This document shows, one piece after another, positions 1 to 12,818 of a stretch of DNA of 64,000 bases (its first letter is position 1; every line of letters starts with the position of its first letter). The position numbers and the translations under genes were made by a program. The stretch covers positions 54,033 to 118,032 of the forward strand of contig NMRA01000342.1 of NCBI GenBank assembly GCA_002633005.1, given 5' to 3'. The notes below the pieces were generated by a model, which worked only from the letters and a program-made list of their open reading frames with translations, did not search any database and was not told where the DNA came from. The stretch comes from Phoronis australis (lineage: Eukaryota; Phoronida; Phoronidae).

Positions 1-195
1 ACGAAACGGAGAAAGCCGGTATACCCTCGTGAGCTACACATCAAGCACTACTATAGCTGGTTTTCGAAGTAGCCGCCTCGTATAGAAATTCACTATCCCG
101 CCAGACGGCGATCAGGTCTTTGGTGGACAAACGTTCAGCGCCGCTTACACCCCAACGAGGTGTTTCGGCATACTGGTGTAAACCGCGTTTTGACA

Positions 196-400
196 CCTTT
201 CCTGATATCAAAATGACGAGCAATTTCCACTGATTTGCGGTGCGGTGGGGTGTACAAATGGTTCCCAGAAAAAGGCAAGATGAAAGACATCGTGACCCAT
301 ACACTCCCAAGAAACATCGGCGGATGCGAGGCGAGTAGCGACGACTTAAAAAGCGGGAGAGTTCTGATGCAAGCCGATGTCAGAAAGGTTAGCTCAACCA
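196..400 (+). pseudogene. broken THAP-like zinc-finger fragment
   Basis: Read across three plus-strand frames, this stretch gives pieces in the order of a THAP domain. First comes a C-x4-C start (C-G-A-V-G-C) with a nearby Trp near 240-290. Then comes a T-P-x-K-H-x-R-x-R-G-E stretch near 300-335, then S-D-D-x-K-S-G near 336-355. THAP domains bind DNA and occur in host regulators and in P-element-type transposases. No single frame is open across the pieces, so it is at best a decayed copy, from a gene or a transposase. The similarity is judged by eye and is weak. Confidence 0.3.
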
Positions 401-429
401 AATCCAACAATGGGGGGATACAGTGAGAT

Positions 430-3400
430 TTATTTCTGTTTTCAAGTTCAAGAATCACAGTGCAGTAACTGAATTTCTGCCCAACGAGTCTGAGTCTCTG
501 TCAAGCAAGTCGCCTTTCGAGCGTCAATATGAAAAGTCCGTTACTGGCCTCCACCCGACTGGGCTACGACCTGTTTGTCAGTTATTGCTGTTAACCCGTT
601 TTATCTCTGGCTGAAGATGCGAGGAGACACGTCTCGAAATATAGTCCGAATTTTAATCATTCATGTTATGTCGATTAGCAATCTTCTTTATCATTGTGAT
701 GCGGGTGATCGATAAATAGTTTACGCGGGTACGTTTGAGAATCGTCAACCGACAACACTGCCTTGCGTATAACGACTTTCATAAAAATGTACACCACAGT
801 CAGGCATTTCGGTGAACTTCAGCAAACCATCGTCAGTGACTATACAACCATTAAACTGCACATACCAACAATGTCATTGTAAACATTTTTTCGATTGAAA
901 TCGTGGCCAAAAACTCAAATAAAAATTTAGACATTAATTATTGTAATTTACAATATTTGTATTGCACAATCTTTAAGTTTAAATACAAATTTTCATTATC
1001 TTTTATTAATTTTGTTATGTTTTTCTTGCATTGTCTTATTGTGAAAAGTGTCACTTTTGTATTTTAGATGAATGCCATTGTAAACTTTATTTGAAAACAT
1101 TCCACGTTTGAGTTTGCACATTTTCTGTGAAAATGAAGTGTTCTGGATTACACTCTACCTATGCTGATCAGTAGAGGGCGCTGTAAAACATCATTAGCCA
1201 ATCACAAATTGTGAAAAATCCCATTTCTGGTGATCGTGGCAGTTGCCGGTTGTTATGGTGGGACGTTGGGGTGAAAGTGTCGTGCGTAACTACGATCGAG
1301 ACGCCGGTCGTGTTTTACGACCGTAGTCATTACATCCAATGACAAATTGCTGTGAAGGTCACGTGAGCTCTGAAGCAGTTGAATGCTCGTTATTTTACGC
1401 TCGTATTTTCGCTCGTAGTAGTAATCCACTCTTTCTTTATTCACAACATTTGAGTAACAAACCATTTGCACCGCAAAACAATATCAACAACGTATTAGCT
1501 TAATGGATGGTGGTCTCGTGAACTGGTACTTAAATCTAACGACTATTTGCTAAAATCACGAGCGTAAAATTACGAGCGAAAAATACTTGAACGAGCGTAA
1601 AACTTCTTCAGAGTTCACGTGACCTACCAACCAAGTTCTCATTGGTTATACATTTACATGTACATGTACGGCACAGCACTGAAATAAGTGGAGGAGGCTA
1701 TATCCCCCCATCCCCATATGGTGCGCCGTCCATGATATAAGTACGATTTCGGTCGGAAAACAAGAGCGAAGTCTCGGTCGTAATTACGGAAGCTGAGTCC
1801 GCATTTGACATTTCTTGTATCGGCAACAATTCCAATAACTTTAGAACATGTAATTGGTAATTTATATTGCCAAGTGTTCAACGTAATAAATTTCAGTTGG
1901 TTGACCACATGTACAGCGGGTACTAGTGTGACTGAGACTATACAATGCTGGTTGTATTAAAGTGTATCACAGAGTGCAGCTGGTGAACGTTTTACTTTGA
2001 CGCTTTAAAAAAAAACACGATTTGCCACCAAGATACTGTCAAAAATATCACTGAAAACACATTTTGCCACGAACAACCTCAATTATATGATTTAATGAAA
2101 AGCCTCAATACTTCTTGAACTGCAAAATGTCTACTTTTCAAGCATTATCGAAGTAGTGCTCTTCACTATACAATTGCAATAATGGAACACTTCAATTTTG
2201 TAAAAATGACCGAGTTCGGGATAAAAATTAAAGTTCAATAATTTTGTTAAATGACGGAAAATACCCGGCATGCTTTGCGTCTTGCATGCCTCAGCGAACT
2301 GGTGGCTTAGGATAACAACCTTTTTACTTCATGAAACTGATATTTTCGCTGGGCTTAACAAATTGTTGACTGCAAACGACTTCCTGCTTCAATATAGAGA
2401 AGAGCCTAAGGAGAACAGGGGAGGTAACTGAATCGCCACCTTTCTGCGACCCTTGGATTGCACTGGATGCAGTATGGGGTGAGTATCTCTGGTAAAGTCG
2501 AGGAAAACTAATACAGAATTAAGGTCAACTTCAATCCTACTTTGTCTTACCATTTGTCTAAAGATTCATACTTGATCATACTTGTTGTTTTCAAATTATT
2601 ACCATCCTTCCCAAACTATTTCACTTGAGATAGCTTGAAAACATAAGTATATCAATTTTTAACGTGAACATCAAATGGTCCACCTTAAAAGAAATCTAAG
2701 ATGCTTCTATTGGGTAGCGAGTGAGTTTTTACAAAAACTTCTTTGTTACTGCTCTTTTTCCGATATTGCTCTTTTTTAATGTGACTACATACGTTTTAGT
2801 GAGTATGTTAGAACGACTGAGACAATATTTATATCGACGATGACACAATGTACGGGAGCTTTGTCACTTTTTAAGCAAGTTCGTTGAAAATTACATAAAG
2901 ATGTATAACATTAAACGCAGAAACTTTTTGCATTTGAACAATACATCTACGAATGCGGTGGAAAACGTCAAAGTAAAAATTTCCAGGTGTAAGTACTTCC
3001 GACAAATGAACTTTTAAACACAGACATGTGCAATCCAGAGTCCACTGACTGTATTCAAAGAAACAAGAACGGATACCTTGCAGTATTTCGCTACAACGCA
3101 ATATATCAAAACATTCTTCGTTCGCAATTCCGTGTAACGGGATGTCCCAAAGTAATAATCGCATTACCTAAACGGCACCTGATATACATTGTATCTTTAA
3201 GCTTTAAACACGAAAGAACTGAACTGGCACTTCCAAATGAGTTAGATGTGCAGTACCACCCGATTGCCTGATTAGAAATTTCAAAAATAGGTGTTTTTGT
3301 AATTAGCAACAGCGACAGCTGATGCAGCTTACTAAAGGAAGGACAACCCTTAATGGAAGTTTGGCTAGAACAGCTATTAATCATTGGCCTCTGTTAACAA

Positions 3401-4640
3401 CAATTATTCCGATTAGTTTACGCTACTCTGTTATAGTTTATAGAATTCAACGCCAAACGTAGGCGAACGCTCACGATGCCTGTCCACAAAATGAGCAATT
3501 GCTTTGGAGTGAGGCCGGATCGAGACTCGCTAGCAAGTACTTTTGACGTCATAAAGGCGTAGATGCAAAAATATCAATCCAACGGTGTTTTCTTAGTTTT
3601 CACATTGATGAAAATACGTTGAAACAACCAACTTCTTTATATTCCAACACTTCCTCGAGGGGAACATTAGTAATGCTGAACTGGCGACTAAGCTGGCAAA
3701 AATAAGTCTTGTATTAGTTCTTAACCTCGATCGTTTTCGCAGTCTGTAAAGTGGCGATAATTGCTAACGATTCCTAACTCGGTCAACTTGTGCCTCGATC
3801 GCTTGTCGTGTAGATATGGGGAAGAGTTCCTAAAAAGTGTAATGAACTTGCGTCCAATCAAGAACCTTCAATATGCATGCCGTCAAAAGAGGAAATTCAA
3901 CGTGACAATGATGACTGGACTGACCGTCGACAAGTATGTTTTGACTGATCGTCACCATATAAAAGCGAGAAATGCTTCGATTCTTTATTCGCAACCTTTT
4001 ACTGCGGAAAGTTGATCATTAAAATAGGCATTACTTCAATAAATAAAAATGATACTAACTACTGCAGTATTATCAGTATGCGTACATTGTAGAGTTCACG
4101 CCGCCAGATTTTGAGACCGCACGGAATAGATACAGTTTCATTTCTAACCCAAGTTATATACATGTACAGTCTCGTGCAAGCACCCATATAAGTGAAAAAC
4201 GCCTGACCGGATAACATTTTCGACTATAATTAGTACGGTGGTACAGTAATTAATTGCCTTCGTTTAGCAACTCGGGTGATAGTCTCTTTGTAATCATGTA
4301 GACATATAAATGTCGTGTTGTTGGACAAGCTTCAGCGCAGCAATGAGTAGGCGTGTAGAGTTGATACAGACCATGGGGCTTTTCTTTTAACAGTTAGCGT
4401 AACCACACAAATTTCAGCGCTCACATGTCAATACGCCAGTGAGTGCAGTTATTACTTGTTTCTATGTTATTCCCTGCGTCGGACCCGTGCAAAGTGTTCG
4501 ACAGTGGTTAAGTTGAATTAAAGTGGCGAAGTCAACTCGAGTATGTTCCGTCTTGAAATATGGGCGCATAATTCCTAACTGAACACAAATTGGCAAAAAG
4601 TTGCATGCGTATCAAGTGCGCAAAGGGGGTGTACGTGAAA
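430..4640. other. non-coding stretch, no gene seen
   Basis: Only short overlapping ORFs under 100 codons on both strands, with no recognisable domain and no convincing splice-bounded exon. The longest pair, near 2871-3384, overlap on opposite strands and look like chance. Confidence 0.5.
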
Positions 4641-4643
4641 TTG

Positions 4644-4862
4644 TTACACGACTCCCAGTTCAATTCTCTCCTGATCCTCAGAGCTACCCCCCGTGACCAG
4701 TCGTTCGTCATTTTGATCAGCTGCGCTGGCTGGCAGTTGTTGAGTCAATCGCTTCCTGCTACAGTAATTGTACACGTACCAGATGAGAAATCCACTCAGA
4801 AGCGACACCAGAAATATCCCGGCCGCCATGAAAATAATCAGTATTTTATCCTCGTACTCCAT
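4644..4862 (-). CDS. candidate small single-pass membrane protein (72 residues)
   Basis: An ATG-to-TAA reading frame of 72 codons. Residues 1-5 are short and acidic. Residues 6-30 form one unbroken hydrophobic segment. A Cys-Ser-Arg-Lys-Arg stop-transfer cluster follows at about 34-38, then a polar acidic tail rich in Gln, Asp, Glu and Ser. The layout is that of a type III small integral membrane protein with an outside N-terminus and a 40-residue cytoplasmic tail. It could also be the last exon of a larger receptor, because the open frame begins just after a pyrimidine-rich stretch. I do not recognise the family and see no homologous copy in the window. The organised hydrophobic/basic/polar layout is the only support. 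Confidence 0.35.
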   Translation of the reverse strand: MEYEDKILIIFMAAGIFLVSLLSGFLIWYVYNYCSRKRLTQQLPASAADQNDERLVTGGSSEDQERIELGVV

Positions 4863-5920
4863 AGTTTGGGTGAAATTACAAACCTGCCACTGGAGTCGAC
4901 CAATTTATGTTTCGATTGTTGATATACCGACGCATAGGGAACGCTGTTACAAAAACTCACGAGAGCGGTCGCATAAACTCCATCCAAGTGTGTCTGTTCG
5001 TGTCTAAAGTTGTTCGCATATCTCAAAACCGGTATGTCTGCATCTAAAAAAAAAACAATGCAGAAACTGTCACACCCTTTTCTTCACGTAAACTCAGTCA
5101 GCATTATCTTTCCTTGTCATTGTGTTGGAATACTCACAAGACATACATGTACAGACATTGAGTTTGACGAGACTACACTGTAACTTTTGTATACCCTTTG
5201 CCTAATTTAAGACCAAGATGTCTTCCCCAGCTTGCGACCATTTTCCAAATGCAAAACTCAAATTAACTGTTCGTCCCAATTTGTCTTTAATACTTCCTGC
5301 TGCCAGATCTACGTGTAGCACACGTGTTTTTGATTAGTGCCGTGGTTATAATACATACAGAGACCGTGACTGTAAAAGTCGGACAAAATCTGCATTGATA
5401 CAAATACTGACTATAGATTGGGTTGCGAAATTGCTAATTTGAACGAATGGAAACAATAGAAGTTATGCAATGTCGAAATACCGACGTACGTATATCAAAG
5501 CGGAATGTCTTCCAAAAATGTAACCCATGAGTGTTTCGGTTACGTGGGATAGCAGTTAGGCTGCCAACATGGGTTAGCTATTTATCCACAGATTCTTATA
5601 CAGTTGATGCATTTGTTTACAGACAAACGTACGACTTACCAAAGCTTATCTCGTTCTTGTTACAGGAGCCCACAAAGCCAAAAACAGAGTCATGGTGGAA
5701 CAATCTGCCGACTATCTTCGCTGAGTCTGCGATCCAGCAATCCGGGCAGGACGTACGGTAGTTCAATCAGCAATTACCGAATCAAGCCTCAATTGGGTTA
5801 ACTAACATTAAAACTTCAAGTTGATGCACTCTTGCCGCTTGTCAAGCAGCAACGAGTGCAGCATGTGACGGTAAGATGAGATTCGCAGACAAAAAGATGG
5901 TGTTTAATAGACTAATGGGC
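4863..5920. other. non-coding stretch, no gene seen
   Basis: No domain, exon or repeat recognised; only short chance ORFs. Confidence 0.45.
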
Positions 5921-6000
5921 GACACGGTCTCGTTCATTCCCGGGGGTTGCTTTCGCACACGACACGGTCTCGTTTTTTGCCGGGGGTTGCTTGCGCAGGC
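5921..6000. repeat. two tandem 40-bp units
   Basis: A 40-bp unit beginning GACACGGTCTCGTT and containing CCGGGGGTTGCTT is present twice head to tail (5921-5960 and 5961-6000) with a few mismatches. Confidence 0.8.
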
Positions 6001-8305
6001 CACTCGGAGTCAAACTCGACATACATTCACTGTCTGCCAACATCTCCATTCTTGGTGAAACACAAAAATGACAGCTGGTGGAGAAACAAAAGTACAGAGC
6101 CTAGGACTTTTTTGAACCGGAACTCATGTCGTCACCATTTCACATTGGGTTTCCATTTTTCTGAGGCGTGCATTCGTGTGACCAGAGTGCCTCTGGCTGA
6201 ACAGAGGCATTACGGGTAAGAGAGAATTGACGTTGTACAGTAATCCGTTCTTTCAGAACCCATTTCTGTTCTAATAGTGTTTTCAGTTTTACTGGAAATG
6301 TTTCAAGTTGCGCAGTCTACTGCCCGTTGCATCAGTAAAGATGTTGAAAGGGATGTTTAATGCACATTGGCATCAATATAAATACTGAATGTTAACGGAA
6401 TTAATTTGTTTATAAATTATCATTTGAAAACGTTTATTTAACGAAATTTACCTGCACGTCTTGAAAAGGTATATATAGATTGTTTAATTAGTATATGAGT
6501 TATCGGGATTAATGACGTCATGTTTCATACTTTTACACATTCCTATTTCTGTGTGATAACTTCGATCAAAGTAAATTACGCAGCACTTCTGCCTAGTCCA
6601 ACATGGCGTCCCGCACTGTAAAATACACGATTCAGTCTACAAAAAGTATGCCTACATCGACTCGTGGAATAATATGATCAACCCGTGGTGGCCGGAATGG
6701 CAGGTCAGGTGGTATTTCGGGACAATAATCCTCTTCATTCTTATTTTCAGACAAACTTGAAAAATGACAATAGAAATAAAAAATATGCATTATGGTGCAA
6801 TTAACAAAAACTTCCTATTCCAGAAATTTTTCGATTGACAATGTTCATTTCACCCATTGTAAACATGAGCCTTCTGCTGTTGAGATTTACGCTAAGGAAG
6901 GCAATTTCAATTCATTAGGTTACACATTTTAGTTTAAGAACTTAAATCAAACCACATTTGCAGAACTTCTTTATGAGCTCAGTTGTTTCTAGCTGGCGGG
7001 CTAATGAAGGAAATATAAAAGCAAGCAAGCTCCCTAGATGACAGCGGGGTGTCCGATGTCGCATGCAGGTTTATATCTTACCACTATTGCCGGCGATCCA
7101 AGACAAATGTCGACACAGTTGAATGGCAATTGGCTTAAACACTGATTTCAAAAAGTGCTATAATATTACACGAAAAGCTGTAAAATACGAAATGTTGTTT
7201 ATTCTATGGAATATTGCGATTGACAAGATTCACATGATGTCCTTGGCGGTGACAACAACATTTGTTTAACGCCATTGTTTTATTTTTCTTTGGCCTTATA
7301 AGTATTTTAGAAAATTACGTACATGTAGCTGCATACTGCTTCCTATCAGTAACACTGACATTGTTTACCTACAATATACAATCATATCCATACATATTTT
7401 GAAACAGAAATTTACGATATGAGATCGAAGACGAAATACTCATCCCAGTTTGTGAAAAATGGTTTCGAAAAAATTCATCTAGGACGCCTTTTGTAACTTG
7501 TCTGTTATCGAACTCTGGGTGCCGTTAAAGTTGGCATAACAGTATTCAGCCTGATGTTCATATAGGGTGAAACCTTCCTCGGACGCGTTTTTGTTATTTT
7601 ACATGTTTTGTTGTACTCAGGTAATCTCAAGAATTTATGACGAACATTCTATAAGAAAATAATAATTAATCACCCAAACGGGGGTAGCAGGGGTCTGAAT
7701 AGAACACCATATACATGTAAGGATTATCGTGACATAGATGATTGTAAGTCTGTAAGCAAGATATTGTTCATTACACTCGCCAACTTATGAAACTGCTGGG
7801 CTCAGAAAGATACCACAAATCGTATTGTAACGACTAAATCCTCTTGAGTTGCCGTTCAAGATAGATAATAAGACTTACAGTAAGCTAGCGTGCTCACAGA
7901 TTTTCCGGTCATCGTTATCGGAAGCCTTCCCCGATAAAAAAGGTATTGCTGGTGTTGGGATTCATTGGCATCAAAATACATTACGCGGTTCATAAAACGT
8001 GGCATGTGGGGTGTCAATATCAATTAAAAGGCCATTTGTATGCTGATTTAGATGAACAGCGGTTTTAACATGTTTAATGCGTTAAACAATTACTCGGAAT
8101 CAAAGATTCTAAAGGGCGATCCCACTGCATTTAGCACGTAATGGAGACGACAATACAGTCCATAACTTTTATTCAATTTTCAGATTGATGAATATAGTGT
8201 CATGGGACACGGTTAGAAACTCTTGGTTGAAGTCGCATTTCGCCACCTTCAGCGGACTAAAAAATGACGGCAATCGAATTACGCCTTTTTGCTCCCGTAA
8301 AACCC
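6001..8305. other. non-coding stretch, no gene seen
   Basis: AT-rich sequence with frequent stops in all frames and no recognisable gene or repeat structure. Confidence 0.5.
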
Positions 8306-8441
8306 GGCGCTTGTTCAGTAGACGCTAGGACCTAGCTAAAACCTAGTCAAAGTCACGTTTAAATTAAACGGTAATATCTCACGTAATCTCGCGAAGTCTT
8401 ACTTTTTGGCGAGGTCCTAGCGTTACTGAACGGGAGGCTGG
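8306..8441 (+). mobile_element. short inverted-repeat element, family A, copy 1
   Basis: One of three copies in the window (others 37232-37388 inverted and 50571-50726). The ends are related inverted repeats: GTTCAGTAGACGCTAGGACC at one end and the complement of CGTTCAGTAACGCTAGGACC at the other. The middle holds AATATCTCACGTAATCTCGC. At about 140-155 bp with no coding capacity it fits a MITE, a non-autonomous DNA transposon. The superfamily is not known. Confidence 0.75.
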
Positions 8442-8782
8442 TGTCATTACTGTACATGCAAGTCGTGTGTGTATATGTGGTGTAACAGGGTGAAGAAAAA
8501 AATTTCACATTTCAAATTGCGAAAGTGCAGGAAGCGGGAGTAAGAGTCAAGCGAATCAGCTCATGGAGTTGCCTCAACCCTCCCCCCCCCCGACCGGCAT
8601 ACGCGTAGAGTGGGAAATTGAGCAGTCGAGGAAGGAAACAGTGAAACATGTAGAACAGAGAAAAAGATATTATTTGTCAACTACCGGATTTATCACCCTT
8701 TGGGATCCTATAACCAGAACATTTTAAGATGTCCAAGTTATTAAACATTTTGCGGTTCTCTCGCGGAGGGGGTCCCGGCATT

Positions 8783-9748
8783 ATAGGTAATTGACCGGGC
8801 ACCGAAACCGTGTGAGCGCATGCTAATTCAGTGCTTGATGATATAAAGCTGTTGTGAAAAATAACTAGATTTTATATGCTATGGTCACATGTTAGGGGAA
8901 TCTTTATTTAGAAGTACAAATACATTATTCATATCATTGATAATGTACAACCTTTGCCCCTGACGGTCTGTGGAAGAGCAACCCGACTCCGTAGCACCCG
9001 ACAAGTAAGTAGGCCTAGATTTTCAGCCGGTTTCGTGGCTAATTCACATAAATTATTACGTTCACATTATTTCTTTGGCTCACTATTCGTGACTCGAGGT
9101 TTAGTTTCCAACTCAAACTGATTTATGTTCGTGCCAGTCCCGGCGGCCGCGACGGGCCTGATCGGGTTCTGAGCCACTGGCCGGGATAACGAGTCAGTCC
9201 GGCCGAAACGGGCCTGATCGGGTTCCGAGCTATTGGCCGGGATAACAAGCGTTTTGTGTGTTTAGAACTAAAAAAATCACAAGTCTAAACAACACAGATC
9301 TAGGTTCTCCAGTCTGCATTTCACGGAAGAATACTTCGAATTTATCTCCGAATAGACTCCAAACTCCTGCTACGGACCTTGGTACTGAACTGACCTGCCG
9401 AACTTTGTAGGCTACGGTGTGTCCAAATACCAATAAATCCGCAACAGCGAAATAAAACAACACGTTTTTATAGGGACTCGGTGTATTTTTAAGGGTTTTG
9501 CATCGAACTTTGATGATTTATTAGTGTTAAACGATGAATTCAAGCGATAAGCTGACACCAGTAACCCGTGTTGTGAAGTGCTGAACAGACTACGTGTGGA
9601 ACCAATGGCGTCATTGGATAATTTCAGCACCTCTGTCTGCCGTCAGGTGTCAGGTAACGCAAACGAACGTGTCGTTATCTCGTAGAACTACTCGATCTAA
9701 ACTGATACAAAATAGGTTGTTTTTGGGGTGGCATTCTCCTTTAACTTG
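8783..9748 (-). repeat. left arm of a 1-kb inverted repeat pair
   Basis: This segment matches 12819-13822 in reverse complement along nearly its whole length with modest divergence. It is interrupted only by a foreign insertion in the right arm and by a local tandem duplication here. The inner boundary is marked by GGGTGGCATTCT. Both arms keep a frame containing the residues F-G-D-K-F-E-V-F-F-R-E (here minus strand 9230-9463), but no domain is recognised. The arms may be two copies of one dispersed element inserted in opposite orientation, or the ends of a large foldback-type element. Confidence 0.75.
9152..9248. repeat. tandem duplication, 56-bp period
   Basis: A unit containing GGGCCTGATCGGGTTC and TGGCCGGGATAAC occurs twice, at a 56-bp offset, inside the left inverted arm. 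The right arm has only one unit, so the duplication is private to this arm. Confidence 0.75.
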
Positions 9749-11139
9749 AAGAAAGTGACCAGATGATGAAAGTATGTCCTACTTTTTTTAAATGGCACAG
9801 GCATTGATATTAAAGTATTTTGGCACCATATCTGTCATAAGTAGGAACTATTTTGACGAGGCAGGTCGCGACAATTGCCATTTGACCCTACCCCTTTCCC
9901 CCAATAAATCCTTACTGTTAACTTTTCACGAAAGGAAGTAGAACACACTTCCCCTTGGTGATGAAAACTACAGGCCATGTTCCTGCGAAACGAGATGCAC
10001 CAAGGCACGAGATAAAACAACCAAAAAAGAAAGTGACAATGTATCAAAAAACATCAAGCAAGCTATAGCTACTGACTAGAATTGGAACACAGACCTGGTA
10101 TGTAAGGTCAAGGTTGAGTATGGCTTTACACTCGAATAGCATGGGTCATTTGTATTTTCAAGTGCTCTGTATAAACGCATTAGTTGGCCTATAAAGCCAT
10201 CATCAAGCGTGGGCCCAAGAAGTGCACGTGAATACGCGTGACAAATGTAAATATTAACACAATATTGCACAAACGCTTGGTTTGTCCATGATAGATCACG
10301 AATGGGACGGCGGTAAACGAAAGTAACACTGGTGGAGTAGAAATAGAGATTTTTGAGGACGACGGAGTTAAGAAAAATTTTAGTGGCAAATTCCACATGA
10401 ATAGAACAAACGAATACAAACAAATGTCAGGCATGCGCGGTACAACCTCAGCAGCGAGAGAGCGATTTTGGCATTCCGGGGCTAGAGTTCTACGATCAAA
10501 TCCACGATTTTTCACCAATGGAAACTTCCCGATCGTCAGCTTCCTCAGCTGCTACAAACACAAATTAAAAACCCTCCACCTTAGACATCATCAGCTTGAT
10601 GTTTATGCCTTCTATCGTGCACGAGCGGTTCAGTGAACAATGTGGCACGCGCGTTCTGTACTTAGGTTGCCTTTTAACTTTGTCCCCAGGGTTCACTGAG
10701 TCTGACATCACTAATCTAGATTGTCTGTGGAGGAGACGAGCTGCTAGTGTCTTAGACTAATGCAACAGGTAATACCACTTAATGCAATATTAATTCATTT
10801 TGAAAAAATCGCAAGGATGGCGATCATGGTAGAATACACTGTTGTTATGGAGTAGCCCACACAACAGTTTCCTATACTCAAACTCGGTTGCTCAGTGTTG
10901 CTAGTGGTACTGGCAGACATAGATCTTTGTCACCTCACATTTTACTTTCATTTGCAAAGTCTTGTGGATAGGATTGCGTAATTACCACGGTGAGATTGTA
11001 AGGAACTTGACTAACCTTCATAACAAACGTCCGTCTGCTTCCGTGTCTGTTCTTTCGTAATGGAGATAACAATCTCTCTTAACCAACAACAAGATGTCGC
11101 TTTTTAAAATAGGCCTGTCTTAATCATGTCATTTTTCAT
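9749..11139. other. spacer between the inverted arms, no gene seen
   Basis: Short ORFs only, overlapping on both strands near 10076-10636; none has a recognisable domain. If the inverted arms belong to one large element, this would be its interior. Confidence 0.4.
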
Positions 11140-11413
11140 TGTCGTAAATACTCTCACTGTCTAGAGTCATCTCTTAATTTATTTCATCTGTCTTAGTTAA
11201 ATTTTTACCATTATTTGTCATTTAGTTATTGTCTTAATTCTCGACCTGTTTTAATTGTATCTTTGTTACGTATATTTCATTGTTGTTTTATTACTTCATT
11301 GTATCATATTACTGTTTTTCTTTTTGAGGACCCTCTTGGAAAGCAGTGCTATCACTGAAGAGGCCGCCCTCATTTTAAATATCACAAAAATAAATAAATA
11401 AATAAATAAATAA
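11140..11413 (+). mobile_element. 3' end of a LINE-type retrotransposon with (AAAT)n tail
   Basis: T-rich, non-coding sequence ends in a GC-rich hairpin (GAGGACCCTC at 11324-11334 with complementary GAGGCCGCCCTC downstream, around GGAAAGCAGTGC). An AAATAAAT-type microsatellite follows at about 11384-11413. A terminal hairpin followed by a short tandem tail is the usual 3' end of CR1/L2-like elements, which have no poly-A. No reverse transcriptase remains upstream, so this would be a severely 5'-truncated copy. Confidence 0.5.
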
Positions 11414-11614
11414 TAAAGAAAGAAACTAATCCGTGTAGCGTTGCAACTCGCGGAGACTTAATAGTAGTCACTCTACAGGGCGGTATGAAGCGAGGGTCAC
11501 GTGTCCCCTCACAATGATTTGAAGGCGCCAAGGTTAAACCGTGACATCCGGCACAGGCGTTCAAAGCTTTATTTCTCCGAGTAGGTTATCCAGCTCTCTG
11601 GCAAAGAACATGGG

Positions 11615-11682
11615 GAGCGCATCTTAGGGGCTGGGGGGGGGCTATAGCCTCCTATTTTTTTCAATGCTGCGCCACCCATGAA
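11615..11682. repeat. fragment of the GGGCGG...CCGCCC short repeat
   Basis: GGCTGGGGGG, GCTATAGCC, TTTTTTTCAATGCTGCGCCACCCATG. It is related to the complete small element at 50276-50343 and looks like a truncated copy. Confidence 0.5.
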
Positions 11683-11869
11683 GAATAATGCAGTCAACTT
11701 TCGCACTCTTTTTTTCCTTTGCTTCTCGAAATTGTGATCACATGATAAAAATTGAGAGCATGACATAATAGCATTATTTGGTTAACATTATATTCATTTC
11801 TTTGGACTTATAGACATCGAATAGATGTTGGAGTGACGTGCAGTTACCAACGGATAAAAACACAAAATA

Positions 11870-12075
11870 GTAAAACTAGTAAAACTAAAACGACGAGCGT
11901 CGGTACTAAAATATATTAAAATATCACTACGTTTTGAGCGATGCGCTCTTTGACAAGGATGTGCAACTCAGCAGTCTGTAGCACACCCGTGACAAAGAGC
12001 GCATCGCTCGACACGTGGGAATATTTTAATATATTTTAGTACCGGCACTCGTCGTTTTAGTTTTACTAGTTTTAC
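11870..12075. repeat. long palindrome with 83-bp arms
   Basis: Left arm 11870-11952 and right arm 11993-12075 are reverse complements with only a few mismatches, around a 40-bp centre. Arm ends read GTAAAACTAGTAAAACTAAA and the inner ends read GAGCGATGCGCTCTTTG. Transcribed RNA would form one very stable hairpin. The simplest reading is a foldback-type MITE. There is no coding capacity and no clear target duplication. Confidence 0.85.
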
Positions 12076-12818
12076 AATTTTGAATTATAGGCAGTTTCAT
12101 ATTTAAGGGCTGAGCCCTTTGGCCCGTTGATGTCATCCATGCGGCTACACTTTTCGTGTTTTTAATTGATAACTTCTTAAGGGGTCGCTCACAGAGAGAG
12201 AGAGAGCTCGATGAGGGCATCGGTTGCCTCTATGTTCCATTTTCATTTTTTTTTTTTGAAATCATACGCTATTTTATGTTTTAGGAAAGTCACTTCTGGG
12301 AGTATCACAGGATGATTTAATTAATCGTCTCTGTCTTGGTAACGGGTCCCCTTCCAGGCAGGATCCTCTCTCGGAAGAGTGGGCCAGGTCAATAGCTCTT
12401 TCCGTGTTCGCCAATGCGACCTCATATCGTGTTTGGTGACCTGGGAAAAATTCCTAGTCGCGATGAGGTCGCCACTGCGAGTACCAGAAGTCAGATAATA
12501 ATGCCCTCTAAATTCGTTCTAAGTTTCGTGTCGACTTCCAAGCTTTAAATTACTAACACTTTTCGTAGATGTGTTGCCCTTTGTTCACAAATGTTCTTTT
12601 TATTTCGTGAATTCAGCGCATTTGCCACCACGTTTAAATGACAAGGAGAAGTAAACAGACAAAAGTCGGAATTGTTCGGCAAAATCGGGAACGATCATCG
12701 AAATTCGTGCCATCAGCCCATGCAGTCGCCTGCGTCGCATGCTGGTCCGAAGCGCAAGAGAATACCTCGCTAGCTCCCTGCGTGCCGCTAAGTGGGGCGA
12801 TAGCCGCGCCAGCACGCA
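12076..12818. other. non-coding stretch, no gene seen
   Basis: Contains a short (AG)n run near 12194-12206 and a T-run near 12246. Overlapping short ORFs on both strands near 12600-12858 show no domain. Confidence 0.45.

Noticed and set aside
2871-3384. Overlapping ORFs of 81-97 codons on both strands.
   Set aside because: No recognisable domain, splice sites or conservation; chance openness.
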